DNA from: Hydractinia symbiolongicarpus
Taxonomy: Eukaryota; Cnidaria; Hydrozoa; Anthoathecata; Hydractiniidae
Direction: 5' to 3'
Length of the DNA stretch: 64,000 nucleotides
Assembly (NCBI RefSeq): GCF_029227915.1
Contig: NC_079881.1
Coordinates: 27,133,501 to 27,197,500, forward strand
A model generated the notes under the pieces. The model was not told the origin of the DNA and did not search any database. It saw nothing but the letters and a program-made list of their open reading frames with translations. Below are positions 38,240-49,479 of the stretch, in pieces. How positions within the stretch are numbered: position 1 is the stretch's first letter; the number at the start of each line of letters is the position of its first letter. The position numbers were made by a program, and so were the translations under genes.

Positions 38240-40472
38240 AATGAGAACATTTTTGAAAACTACAAGTCTTATGCGTTTTAGTGGTGAAAAAAAAAATTAA
38301 AAAATCATTCGGGAAATGAGTTTATTCCCTGGGTACTTTCTTTGTATACATCCCACTACACGGGCCAGGCCCGGGAGTTAGGGGAAATCGCTAGTTTTCG
38401 TTTGCCGGCGATTAAACTTCTTTTATTCAGCGTCTCATCAAAAACGAAAACATTTTTGAAAACTACAAGTCTCATGCGTTTTAGTGGTGAAAAGATAATT
38501 TTAAAAATCGTTCTGGAAATGAGTTTACTCACAGGGTACTTTCTTTGTATACATTCGACTATACGGGACAAGCCCGGGATTTACGGGAAATCACGGGTTT
38601 TCGTTTGCCGGCGATTAAACTTCTTTTATTCAGCGTCTCATCAAAAATGAAAACAAGTTTGAAAACTACAAGTCTCATGCGTTTTAGTGGTGAAAAAATA
38701 ATATAAAAAATCGTTCGGAAATTGAGTTTACTCCCTGGGTACTTTCTTTGTATACTTTTGACTATACGGGCCAAGCCCGGGATTTACGGGAAATCACGGG
38801 TTTTCGTTTGCCGGCGATTAAACTTCTTTTATTCAGCGTCTTATCAAAAATGAAAACATTTTTGAAAACTACAAGTCTCCTGCGTTTTAGTGGTGAAAAA
38901 AAAATTTAAAAAATCATTCGGGAAATGAGTATATTCCCTGGGTACTTTCTTTGTATACATCCGACTACACGGGCCAGGCCCGGGATTTAGGGGAAATCGC
39001 TGGTTTTTGTTTGCCGGCGATTAAACTTCTTTTATTCAGCGAATCATCAAAAACGAAAACATTTTTGAAAACTACAAGTCTCATGCGTTTTAGTGGTGAA
39101 AAAATAATTTAAAAAATCGTTCTGGAAATGAGTTTAATTACAGGGTACTTTCTTTGTATACATTCGACTATACCGGCCAAGCCCGGGATTTGCGGGAAAT
39201 CGCGGGTTTTCGTTTGCCGGCGATTTAACCTCTTTCATTAGGCGTCTCATCAAAAATGAAAACATTTTTAAAAACTACAAGTCTCATGGGCTTTAGTGGT
39301 GAAATAATAACTTAAAAAATCGTTCGGGAAATGAGTTTACTCCCTGGGTACTTTCTTTGTATACTTTTGACTATACGGGCCGAGTCTGGGATTTACGGGA
39401 AATCGCAGGTTTTCGTTTGCCGGCGATTAAACTTCTTTTATTCAGCGTCTCATCAAAAATGAAAACATTTTTGAAAACTACAAGTCTAATGCGATTTAGT
39501 GGTGAAAAGATAATTTAAAAAATCGTTCTGGAAATGAGTTTACTCACAGGGTACTTTCTTTGTATACATTCGACTATACGGGACAAGCCCGGGATTTACG
39601 GGAAATCGCGGGTTTTCGTTTGCCGGCGATTAAACTTCTTTTATTCAGCGTCTCATCAAAAATGAAAACAAGTTTGAAAACTACAAGTCTCATGCGTTTT
39701 AGTGGTGAAAAAATAATATAAAAAATCGTTCGGAAATTGAGTTTACTCCCTGGGTACTTTCTTTGTATACTTTTGACTATACGGGCCAAGCCCGGGATTT
39801 ACGGGAAATCGCGGGTTTTCGTTTGCCGGCGATTAAACTTCTTTTATTCAGTGTCTTATCAAAAATGAAAACATTTTTGAAAACTACAAGTCTTATGCGT
39901 TTTAGTGGTGAAAAAATAATTTAAAAAATCGTTCTGAAAATGAGTTTACTCACAGGGTACTTTCTTTCTATACATTCGACTATACGGGCCAAGCCCGGGA
40001 TTTACGGGAAATCGCGGGTTTTCGTTTGCCGGCAATTAAACTTCTTTTATTCAGCGTCTCATCAAAAACGAAAACATTTTTGAAAACTACAAGTCTCATG
40101 CGATTTAGTGGTGAAAAGATAATTTAAAAAATCGTTCTGGAAATGAGTTTACTCACAGGGTACTTTCTTTGTATACATTCGACTATACGGGACAAGCCCG
40201 GGATTTACGGGAAATCGCGGGTTTTCGTTTGCCGGCGATTAAACTTCTTTTATTCAGCGTCTCATCAAAAATGAAAACAAGTTTGAAAACTACAAGTCTC
40301 ATGCGTTTTAGTGGTGAAAAAATAATATAAAAAATCGTTCGGAAAATGAGTTTACTCACAGGGTACTTTCTTTCTATACATTCGACTATACGGGCCAAGC
40401 CCGGGATTTACGGGAAATCGCGGGTTTTCGTTTGCCGGCAATTAAACTTCTTTCAATAAGCGTCTCATCAAA
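38240..40472 (+). repeat. 2,233-bp (11-monomer) HOR, copy 1
   Basis: Eleven monomers of exactly 203 bp. Landmarks at +2,233 are the D monomer with CATCCCACTACACGG and GGGAGTTAGGGG (38356 and 40589), AATCACGGG G monomers and the CTTTCTATAC H monomer (about 39966 and 42199). Part of this copy (38,92x-39,85x) matches 37,29x-38,23x at 1,624 bp instead, sharing GCGAATCATC, GAGTTTAATTACAGGG and TATACCGGCC, so it is a mosaic of two exchanges. Confidence 0.8.
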
Positions 40473-41169
40473 AATGAGAACATTTTTGAAAACTACAAGT
40501 CTCTTGCGTTTTAGTGGTGAAAAAAAAAATTAAAAAATCATTCGGGAAATGAGTTTATTCCCTGGGTACTTTCTTTGTATACATCCCACTACACGGGCCA
40601 GGCCCGGGAGTTAGGGGAAATCGCTAGTTTTCGTTTGCCGGCGATTAAACTTCTTTTATTCAGCGTCTCATCAAAAACGAAAACATTTTTGAAAACTACA
40701 AGTCTCATGCGTTTTAGTGGTGAAAAGATAATTTTAAAAATCGTTCTGGAAATGAGTTTACTCACAGGGTACTTTCTTTGTATACATTCGACTATACGGG
40801 ACAAGCCCGGGATTTACGGGAAATCACGGGTTTTCGTTTGCCGGCGATTAAACTTCTTTTATTCAGCGTCTCATCAAAAATGAAAACAAGTTTGAAAACT
40901 ACAAGTCTCATGCGTTTTAGTGGTGAAAAAATAATATAAAAAATCGTTCGGAAATTGAGTTTACTCCCTGGGTACTTTCTTTGTATACTTTTGACTATAC
41001 GGGCCAAGCCCGGGATTTACGGGAAATCACGGGTTTTCGTTTGCCGGCGATTAAACTTCTTTTATTCAGCGTCTTATCAAAAATGAAAACATTTTTGAAA
41101 ACTACAAGTCTCCTGCGTTTTAGTGGTGAAAAAAAAATTTAAAAAATCATTCGGGAAATGAGTATATTC

Positions 41170-41372
41170 CCTGGGTACTTTCTTTGTATACATCCGACTA
41201 CACGGGCCAGGCCCGGGATTTAGGGGAAATCGCTGGTTTTCGTTTGCCGGCGATTAAACTTCTTTTATTCAGCGTCTCATCAAAAACGAAAACATTTTTG
41301 AAAACTACAAGTCTCATGCGTTTTAGTGGTGAAAAAATAATTTAAAAAATCGTTCTGGAAATGAGTTTACTC
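41170..41372 (+). repeat. Reference class D monomer (203 bp)
   Basis: Class D is preceded by ATCATTCGGGAAATGAG and TTATTCC (here TATATTCC) and reads CATCCGACTACACGGGCCAGGCCCGGGA split by the dyad at 41203-41215. It then has TTTAGGGGAAATCGCTGG and AAAAACGAAAAC where other classes have AAAAATGAAAAC. The first clear D monomer starts at 32643; copies continue to about 63080. The form beyond 56 kb keeps ATTCGAC and ATGAAAAC. D is absent from the first 32 kb. Confidence 0.88.
41203..41215 (+). repeat. Extended GC dyad CGGGCC-A-GGCCCG in class D
   Basis: In class D the A-to-G change CAAGCCC to CAGGCCC lengthens the arms to a perfect 6 bp around a single A. The surrounding sequence (TCCGACTACACGGG) has changed at several other positions, so the dyad survives while its flank does not. 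Confidence 0.85.
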
Positions 41373-41575
41373 ACAGGGTACTTTCTTTGTATACATTCGA
41401 CTATACGGGCCAAGCCCGGGATTTGCGGGAAATCGCGGGTTTTCGTTTGCCGGCGATTTAACCTCTTTCATTAAGCGTCTCATCAAAAATGAAAACATTT
41501 TTAAAAACTACAAGTCTCATGGGCTTTAGTGGTGAAATAATAATTTAAAAAATCGTTCGGGAAATGAGTTTACTC
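41373..41575 (+). repeat. Reference class E monomer (203 bp)
   Basis: Class E has a class A start but GATTTGCGGGAAATCGCGGG, then GATTTAACCTCTTTCATTAAG, ATTTTTAAAAAC and a tail CATGGGCTTTAGTGGTGAAATAATAATTT. In the first 20 kb the tail is CCTGGGC and GATTAAACC instead; beyond 57 kb it is GATCAAACC. E is followed by F in nearly every occurrence, which makes E-F a stable pair across the window. Confidence 0.85.
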
Positions 41576-41778
41576 CCTGGGTACTTTCTTTGTATACTTT
41601 TGACTATACGGGCCGAGTCTGGGATTTACGGGAAATCGCAGGTTTTCGTTTGCCGGCGATTAAACTTCTTTTATTCAGCGTCTCATCAAAAATGAAAACA
41701 TTTTTGAAAACTACAAGTCTCATGCGATTTAGTGGTGAAAAGATAATTTAAAAAAGCGTTCTGGAAATGAGTTTACTC
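41576..41778 (+). repeat. Reference class F monomer (203 bp)
   Basis: Class F has a class B start (CCTGGG, CTTTTGAC) and replaces the GC dyad with GGGCCGAGTCTGGG, followed by AAATCGCAGG rather than AAATCGCGGG. Its tail in most copies is CATGCGATTTAGTGGTGAAAAGATAATTT. It follows class E and precedes class G in the six-monomer cycle. The dyad at this position cannot form in F because GCCC has become GTCT. Confidence 0.85.
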
Positions 41779-41981
41779 ACAGGGTACTTTCTTTGTATAC
41801 ATTCGACTACACGGGACAAGCCCGGGATTTACGGGAAATCGCGGGTTTTCGTTTGCCGGCGATTAAACTTCTTTTATTCAGCGTCTCATCAAAAATGAAA
41901 ACAAGTTTGAAAACTACAAGTCTCATGCGTTTTAGTGGTGAAAAAATAATATAAAAAATCGTTCGGAAATTGAGTTTACTC
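41779..41981 (+). repeat. Reference class G monomer (203 bp)
   Basis: Class G starts like A but has GGGACAAGCCCGGG, then AACAAGTTTGAAAAC and a tail GAAAAAATAATATAAAAAATCG leading into the TTCGGAAATTGAG of class B. It always precedes B between 24 and 55 kb. This copy has TACACGGGAC where most copies have TATACGGGAC. Confidence 0.85.
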
Positions 41982-42184
41982 CCTGGGTACTTTCTTTGTA
42001 TACTTTTGACTATACGGGCCAAGCCCGGGATTTACGGGAAATCGCGGGTTTTCGTTTGCCGGCGATTAAACTTCTTTTATTCAGCGTCTTATCAAAAATG
42101 AAAACATTTTTGAAAACTGCAAGTCTTATGCGTTTTAGTGGTGAAAAAATAATTTAAAAAATCGTTCTGAAAATGAGTTTACTC

Positions 42185-42387
42185 ACAGGGTACTTTCTTT
42201 CTATACATTCGACTATACGGGCCAAGCCCGGGATTTACGGGAAATCGCGGGTTTTCGTTTGCCGGCGATTAAACTTCTTTCAATAAGCGTCTCATCAAAA
42301 ATGAGAACATTTTTGAAAACTACAAGTCTCCTGCGTTTTAGTGGTGAAAAAAAAATTTAAAAAATCATTCGGGAAATGAGTTTATTC
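42185..42387 (+). repeat. Reference class H monomer (203 bp)
   Basis: Class H starts like A, often with CTTTCTATAC here, and carries CTTCTTTCAATAAGCG, ATGAGAACATTTTTG, CTCCTGCG and a tail GAAAAAAAAATTTAAAAAATC. It precedes class D. In the first 20 kb the equivalent monomer ends CTTATGCGTTTAAGTGGTG and AATATTTT and precedes E. The long A run in the tail varies from copy to copy. Confidence 0.85.
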
Positions 42388-44064
42388 CCTGGGTACTTTC
42401 TTTGTATACATCCGACTACACGGGCCAGGCCCGGGATTTAGGGGAAATCGCTAGTTTTCGTTTGCCGGCGATTAAACTTCTTTTATTCAGCGTCTCATCA
42501 AAAACGAAAACATTTTTGAAAACTACAAGTCTCATGCGTTTTAGTGGTGAAAAGATAATTTAAAAAATCGTTCTGGAAATGAGTTTACTCACAGGGTACT
42601 TTCTTTGTATACATTCGACTATACGGGACAAGCCCGGGATTTACGGGAAATCACGGGTTTTCGTTTGCCGGCGATTAAACTTCTTTTATTCAGCGTCTCA
42701 TCAAAAATGAAAACAAGTTTGAAAACTACAAGTCTCATGCGTTTTAGTGGTGAAAAAATAATATAAAAAATCGTTCGGAAATTGAGTTTACTCCCTGGGT
42801 ACTTTCTTTGTATACTTTTGACTATACGGGCCAAGCCCGGGATTTACGGGAAATCGCGGGATTTCGTTTGCCGGCGATTAAACTTCTTTTATTCAGCGTC
42901 TTATCAAAAATGAAAACATTTTTGAAAACTACAAGTCTTATGCGTTTTAGTGGTGAAAAAATAATTTACAAAATCGTTCTGGAAATGAGTTTACTCACAG
43001 GGTACTTTCTTTGTATACATTCGACTATACGGGCCAAGCCCGGGATTTACGGGAAATCGCGGGTTTTCGTTTGCCGGCGATTAAACTTCTTTCAATAAGC
43101 GTCTCATCAAAAATGAGAACATTTTTGAAAACTACAAGTCTCCTGCGTTTTAGTGGTGAAAAAAAAATTTAAAAAATCATTCGGGAAATGAGTATATTCC
43201 CTGGGTACTTTCTTTGTATACATCCGACTACACGGGCCAGGCCCGGGATTTAGGGGAAATCGGTGGTTTTCGTTTGCCGGCGATTAAACTTCTTTTATTC
43301 AGCGTCTCATCAAAAACGAAAACATTTTTGAAAACTACAAGTCTCATGCGTTTTAGTGGTGAAAAAATAATTTAAAAAATCGTTCTGGAAATGAGTTTAC
43401 TCACAGGGTACTTTCTTTGTATACATTCGACTATATGGGCCAAGCCCGGGATTTGCGGGAAATCGCGGGTTTTTGTTTGCCGGCGATTTAACCTCTTTCA
43501 TTAAGCGTCTCATCAAAAATGAAAACATTTTTAAAAACTACAAGTCTCATGGGCTTTAGTAGTGAAATAATAATTTAAAAAATCGTTCGGGAAATGAGTT
43601 TACTCCCTGAGTACTTTCTTTGTATACTTTTGACTATACGGGCCGAGTCTGGGATTTACGGGAAATCGCAGGTTTTCGTTTGCCCGCGATTAAACTTCTT
43701 TTATTCAGCGTCTCATCAAAAATGAAAACATTTTTGAAAACTACAAGTCTCATGCGATTTAGTGGTGAAAAGATAATTTAAAAAATCGTTCTGGAAATGA
43801 GTTTACTCACAGGGTACTTTCTTTGTATACATTCGACTATACGGGACAAGCCCGGGATTTACGGGAAATCGCGGGTTTTCGTTTGCCGGCGATTAAACTT
43901 CTTTTATTCAGCGTCTCATCAAAAATGAAAACAAGTTTGAAAACTACAAGTCTCATGCGTTTTAGTGGTGAAAAAATAACATAAAAAATCGTTCGGAAAT
44001 TGAGTTTACTCCCTGGGTACTTTCTTTGTATACTTTTGACTATACGGGCCAAGCCCGGGATTTA
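42264..44064 (+). repeat. D-G-B-H-D-E-F-G-B run
   Basis: Monomers follow the order D (42388), G, B, H, D, E, F, G, B. The first round lacks E and F, the second is complete. A one-base change gives AATAATTTACAAAATCG near 42966. Rare variants include ATATGGGCC near 43434, TAGTAGTG near 43559 and TTTGCCCGCG near 43680. Confidence 0.78.
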
Positions 44065-45486
44065 CGGGAAATCGCGGGTTTTCGTTTGCCGGCGATTAAA
44101 CTTCTTTTATTCAGCGTCTTATCAAAAATGAAAACATTTTTGAAAACTACCAGTCTTATGCGTTTTAGTGGTGAAAAAATAATTTAAAAAATCGTTCTGA
44201 AAATGAGTTTACTCACAGGGTACTTTCTTTCTATACATTCGATTATACGGGCCAAGCCCGGGATTTACGGGAAATCGCGGGTTTTCGTTTGCCGGCGATT
44301 AAACTTCTTTCAATAAGCGTCTCATCAAAAATGAGAACATTTTTGAAAACTACAAGTCTCCTGCGTTTTAGTGGTGAAAAAAAAATTTAAAAAATCATTC
44401 GGGAAATGAGTTTATTCCCTGGGTACTTTCTTTGTATACATCCGACTACACGGGCCAGGCCCGGGATTTAGGGGAAATCGCTAGTTTTCGTTTGCCGGCG
44501 ATTAAACTTCTTTTATTCAGCGTCTCATCAAAAACGAAAACATTTTTGAAAACTACAAGTCTCATGCGTTTTAGTGGTGAAAAAATAATTTAAAAAATCG
44601 TTCTGGAAATGAGTTTACTCACAAGGTACTTTCTTTGTATACATTGGACTATACGGGCCAAGCCCGGGATTTACGGGAAATGGCGGGTTTTCGTTTGCCG
44701 GCGATTAAACTTCTTTCAATAAGCGTCTCATCAAAAAATGAGAACATTTTTGAAAACTACAAGTCTCCTGCGTTTTAGTGGTGAAAAAAAAATTTAAAAA
44801 ATAATTAGGGAAATGAGTATATTCCCTGGGTACTTTCTTTGTATACATCCGACTACACGGGCCAGGCCCGGGATTTAGGGGAAATCGCTGGTTTTCGTTT
44901 GCCGGCGATTAAACTTCTTTTATTCAGCGTCTCATCAAAAACGAAAACATTTTTGAAAACTACAAGTCTCATGCGTTTTAGTGGTGAAAAAATAATTTAA
45001 AAAATCGTTCTGGAAATGAGTTTAATTACAGGGTACTTTCTTTGTATACATTCGACTATACGGGCCAAGCCCGGGATTTGCGGGAAATCGCGGGTTTTCG
45101 TTTGCCGGCGATTTAACCTCTTTCATTAAGCGTCTCATCAAAAATGAAAACATTTTTAAAAACTACAAGTCTCATGGGCTTTAGTGGTGAAATAATAATT
45201 TAAAAAATCGTTCGGGAAATGAGTTTACTCCCTGGGTACTTTCTTTGTATACTTTTGACTATACGGGCCGAGTCTGGGATTTACGGGAAATCGCAGGTTT
45301 TCGTTTGCCGGCGATTAAACTTCTTTTATTCAGCGTCTCATCAAAAATGAAAACATTTTTGAAAACTACAAGTCTCATGCGATTTAGTGGTGAAAAGATA
45401 ATTTAAAAAATCGTTCTGGAAATGAGTTTACTCACAGGGTACTTTCTTTGTATACATTCGACTATACGGGACAAGCCCGGGATTTA
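44065..45486 (+). repeat. 1,422-bp seven-monomer HOR, copy 1
   Basis: Seven monomers plus one base. Paired marks at +1,422 are ACTACCAGTCTTATG (44148 and 45570), CATTCGATTATACGG, TCACAAGGTAC with CATTGGACTATACGG, AAATGGCGGG, the extra A in CAAAAAATGAG (44733 and 46155) and TTAGGGAAATGAGTATATT. These rare variants occur together only here and in the third copy near 50.6-51.9 kb. Confidence 0.86.
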
Positions 45487-46945
45487 CGGGAAATCGCGGG
45501 TTTTTGTTTGCCGGCGATTAAACTTCTTTTATTCAGCGTCTTATCAAAAATGAAAACATTTTTGAAAACTACCAGTCTTATGCGTTTTAGTGGTGAAAAA
45601 ATAATTTAAAAAATCGTTCTGAAAATGAGTTTACTCACAGGGTACTTTCTTTCTATACATTCGATTATACGGGCCAAGCCCGGGATTTACGGGAAATCGC
45701 GGGTTTTCGTTTGCCGGCGATTAAACTTCTTTCAATAAGCGTCTCATCAAAAATGAGAACATTTTTGAAAACTACAAGTCTCCTGCGTTTTAGTGGTGAA
45801 AAAAAAATTTAAAAAATCATTCGGGAAATGAGTTTATTCCCTGGGTACTTTCTTTGTATACATCCGACTACACGGGCCAGGCCCGGGATTTAGGGGAAAT
45901 CGCTAGTTTTCGTTTGCCGGCGATTAAACTTCTTTTATTCAGCGTCTCATCAAAAACGAAAACATTTTTGAAAACTACAAGTCTCATGCGTTTTAGTGGT
46001 GAAAAAATAATTTAAAAAATCGTTCTGGAAATGAGTTTACTCACAAGGTACTTTCTTTGTATACATTGGACTATACGGGCCAAGCCCGGGATTTACGGGA
46101 AATGGCGGGTTTTCGTTTGCCGGCGATTAAACTTCTTTCAATAAGCGTCTCATCAAAAAATGAGAACATTTTTGAAAACTACAAGTCTCCTGCGTTTTAG
46201 TGGTGAAAAAAAAATTTAAAAAATAATTAGGGAAATGAGTATATTCCCTGGGTACTTTCTTTGTATACATCCGACTACACGGGCCAGGCCCGGGATTTAG
46301 GGGAAATCGCTGGTTTTCGTTTGCCGGCGATTAAACTTCTTTTATTCAGCGTCTCATCAAAAACGAAAACATTTTTGAAAACTACAAGTCTCATGCGTTT
46401 TAGTGGTGAAAAAATAATTTAAAAAATCGTTCTGGAAATGAGTTTAATTACAGGGTACTTTCTTTGTATACATTCGACTATACGGGCCAAGCCCGGGATT
46501 TGCGGGAAATCGCGGGTTTTCGTTTGCCGGCGATTTAACCTCTTTCATTAAGCGTCTCATCAAAAATGAAAACATTTTTAAAAACTACAAGTCTCATGGG
46601 CTTTAGTGGTGAAATAATAATTTAAAAAATCGTTCGGGAAATGAGTTTACTCCCTGGGTACTTTCTTTGTATACTTTTTACTATACGGGCCGAGTCTGGG
46701 ATTTACGGGAAATCGCAGGTTTTCGTTTGCCGGCGATTAAACTTCTTTTATTCAGCGTCTCATCAAAAATGAAAACATTTTTGAAAACTACAAGTCTCAT
46801 GCGATTTAGTGGTGAAAAGATAATTTAAAAAATCGTTCTGGAAAACTCACAGGGTACTTTCTTTGTATACATTCGACTATACGGGACAAGCCCGGGATTT
46901 ACGGGAAATCGCGGGTTTTCGTTTGCCGGCGATTAAACTTCTTTT
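45487..46945 (+). repeat. 1,422-bp seven-monomer HOR, copy 2
   Basis: Tandem second copy. It ends in a marker absent from copy 1: TGGAAAACTCAC at 46839-46850, a 7-bp deletion of TGAGTTT, and CTTTTTACTATACGG near 46674. The match stops near 46945, where GTCTCATC with AACAAGTTTG replaces GTCTTATC with AACATTTTTG. Confidence 0.85.
46839..46850 (+). repeat. 7-bp deletion junction, copy 1
   Basis: TGGAAA joins ACTCAC between 46844 and 46845, losing TGAGTTT. This shortens the F monomer here to 196 bp. Only one other copy exists, 5,069 bp downstream. Confidence 0.9.
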
Positions 46946-47649
46946 ATTCAGCGTCTCATCAAAAATGAAAACAAGTTTGAAAACTACAAGTCTCATGCGT
47001 TTTAGTGGTGAAAAAATAATATAAAAAATCGTTCGGAAATTGAGTTTACTCCCTGGGTACTTTCTTTGTATACTTTTGACTATACGGGCCAAGCCCGGGA
47101 TTTACGGGAAATCGCGGGTTTTCGTTTGCCGGCGATTAAACTTCTTTTATTCAGCGTCTTATCAAAAATGAAAACATTTTTGAAAACTACAAGTCTTATG
47201 CGTTTCAGTGGTGAAAAAATAATTTAAAAAATCGTTCTGAAAATGAGTTTACTCACAGGGTACTTTCTTTCTATACATTCGACTATACGGGCCAAGCCCG
47301 GGATTTACGGGAAATCGCGGGTTTTCGTTTGCCGGCGATTAAACTTCTTTCAATAAGCGTCTCATCAAAAATGAGAACATTTTTGAAAACTACAAGTCTC
47401 CTGCGTTTTAGTGGTGAAAAAAAAATTTAAAAAATCATTCGGGAAATGAGTTTATTCCCTGGGTACTTTCTTTGTATACATCCCACTACACGGGCCAGGC
47501 CCGGGATTTAGGGGAAATCGCTAGTTTTCGTTTGCCGGCGATTAAACTTCTTTTATTCAGCGTCTCATCAAAAACGAAAACATTTTTGAAAACTACAAGT
47601 CTCATGCGTTTTAGTGTTGCAAAAATAATTTAAAAAATCGTTCTGGAAA

Positions 47650-49062
47650 TGAGTTTACTCACAGGGTACTTTCTTTGTATACATTCGACTATACGGGCCA
47701 AGCCCGGGATTTGCGGGAAATCGCGGGTTTTCGTTTGCCGGCGATTTAACCTCTTTCATTAAGCGTCTCATCAAAAATGAAAACATTTTTAAAAACTACA
47801 AGTCTCATGGGCTTTAGTGGTGAAAAAAAAATTTAAAAAATCATTCGGGAAATGAGTTTATTCCCTGGGTACTTTCTTTGTATACATCCGACTACACGGG
47901 CCAGGCCCGGGATTTAGGGGAAATCGCTGGTTTTCGTTTGCCGGCGATTAAACTTCTTTTATTCAGCGTCTCATCAAAAACGAAAACATTTTTGAAAACT
48001 ACAAGTCTCATGCGTTTTAGTGGTGAAAAAATATTTTAAAAAATCGTTCTGGAAATGAGTTTACTCACAGGGTACTTTCTTTGTATACATTCGACTATAC
48101 GGGCCAAGCCCGGGATTTGCGGGAAATCGCGGGTTTTCGTTTGCCGGCGATTTAACCTCTTTCATTAAGCGTCTCATCAAAAATGAAAACATTTTTAAAA
48201 ACTGCAAGTCTCATGGGCTTTAGTGGTGAAATAATAATTTAAAAAATCGTTCGGGAAATGAGTTTATTCCCTGGGTACTTTCTTTGTATACATCCGACTA
48301 CACGGGCCAGGCCCGGGATTTAGGGGAAATCGCTCGTTTTCGTTTGCCGGCGATTAAACTTCTTTTATTCAGCGTCTCATCAAAAACGAAAACATTTTTG
48401 AAAACTACAAGTCTCATGCGTTTTAGTGGTGAAAAAATAATTTAAAAAATCGTTCTGGAAATGAGTTTACTCACAGGGTACTTTCTTTGTATACATTCGA
48501 CTATACGGGCCAAGCCCGGGATTTGCGGGAAATCGCGGGTTTTCGTTTGCCGGCGATTTAACCTCTTTCATTAAGCGTCTCATCAAAAATGAAAACATTT
48601 TTAAAAACTGCAAGTCTCATGGGCTTTAGTGGTGAAATAATAATTTAAAAAATCGTTCGGGAAATGAGTTTATTCCCTGGGTACTTTTTTTGTATACATC
48701 CGACTACACGGGCCAGGCCCGGGATTTAGGGGAAATCGCTGGTTTTCGTTTGCCGGCGATTAAACTTCTTTTATTCAGCGTCTCATCAAAAACGAAAACA
48801 TTTTTGAAAACTACAAGTCTCATGCGTTTTAGTGGTGAAAAAATAATTTAAAAAATCGTTCTGGAAATGAGTTTACTCACAGGGTACTTTCTTTGTATAC
48901 ATTCGACTATATGGGCCAAGCCCGGGATTTGCGGGATATCGCGGGTTTTCGTTTGCCGGCGATTTAACCTCTTTCATTAAGCGTCTCATCAAAAATGAAA
49001 ACATTTTTAAAAACTGCAAGTCTCATGGGCTTTAGTGGTGAAATAATAATTTAAAAAATCGT
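47650..49062 (+). repeat. 406-bp dimer run (D-E)n
   Basis: Classes D and E alternate without F, G, B or H. ACTGCAAGTC in the E tail marks three dimers at 48201, 48607 and 49013, exactly 406 bp apart. A preceding dimer carries a GAAAAAAAAATTT tail. The same run recurs at +5,069 (about 52720-54131). This is a local dimeric HOR nested in the 25-monomer HOR. Confidence 0.86.
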
Positions 49063-49479
49063 TCGGGAAATGAGTTTACTCCCTGGGTACTTTCTTTATA
49101 TACTTTTGACTATACGGTCCGAGTCTGGGATTTACGGGAAATCGCAGGTTTTCGTTTGCCGGCGATTAAACTTCTTTTATTCAGCGTCTCATCAAAAATG
49201 AAAACATTTTTGAAAACTACAAGTCTAATGCGATTTAGTGATGAAAAGATAATTTAAAAAATCGTTCGGGAAATGAGTTTACTCCCTGGGTACTTTCTTT
49301 GTATACTTTTGACTATACGGGCCGAGTCTGGGATTTACGGGAAATCGGAGGTTTTCGTTTGCCGGCGATTAAACTTCTTTTATTCAGCGTCTCATCAAAA
49401 ATGAAAACATTTTTGAAAACTACAAGTCTCATGCGATTTAGTGGTGAAAAGATAATTTAAAAAATCGTTCTGGAAATGA

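Larger units (their letters stand above)
32550..38240 (+). repeat. D-E-F-G-B-H cycle with lost members, more diverged
   Basis: Class D first appears at 32643. The order is recognisably D-E-F-G-B-H but often lacks one member, giving five-monomer steps: G monomers start near 34280, 35296 and 36311. At 35891 H is followed directly by E with D missing; near 35077 a monomer joins a class A start to an F body (GGGCCAAGTCTGGG). Point differences are denser here than elsewhere (for example near 33160-33300, 33530 and 37240), and there are single-base indels near 33915, 35203 and 37225. This looks like an older or less homogenised part. Confidence 0.78.
40473..42263 (+). repeat. 2,233-bp HOR, copy 2 (partial)
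   Basis: Same monomer order as copy 1 up to about 42263. Between about 41230 and 41560 it carries the common GCGTCTCATC and TTTACTCACAGGG in place of the rare GCGAATCATC and TTTAATTACAGGG of copy 1, consistent with gene conversion of one copy or with copy 1 having been overwritten. Confidence 0.78.
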
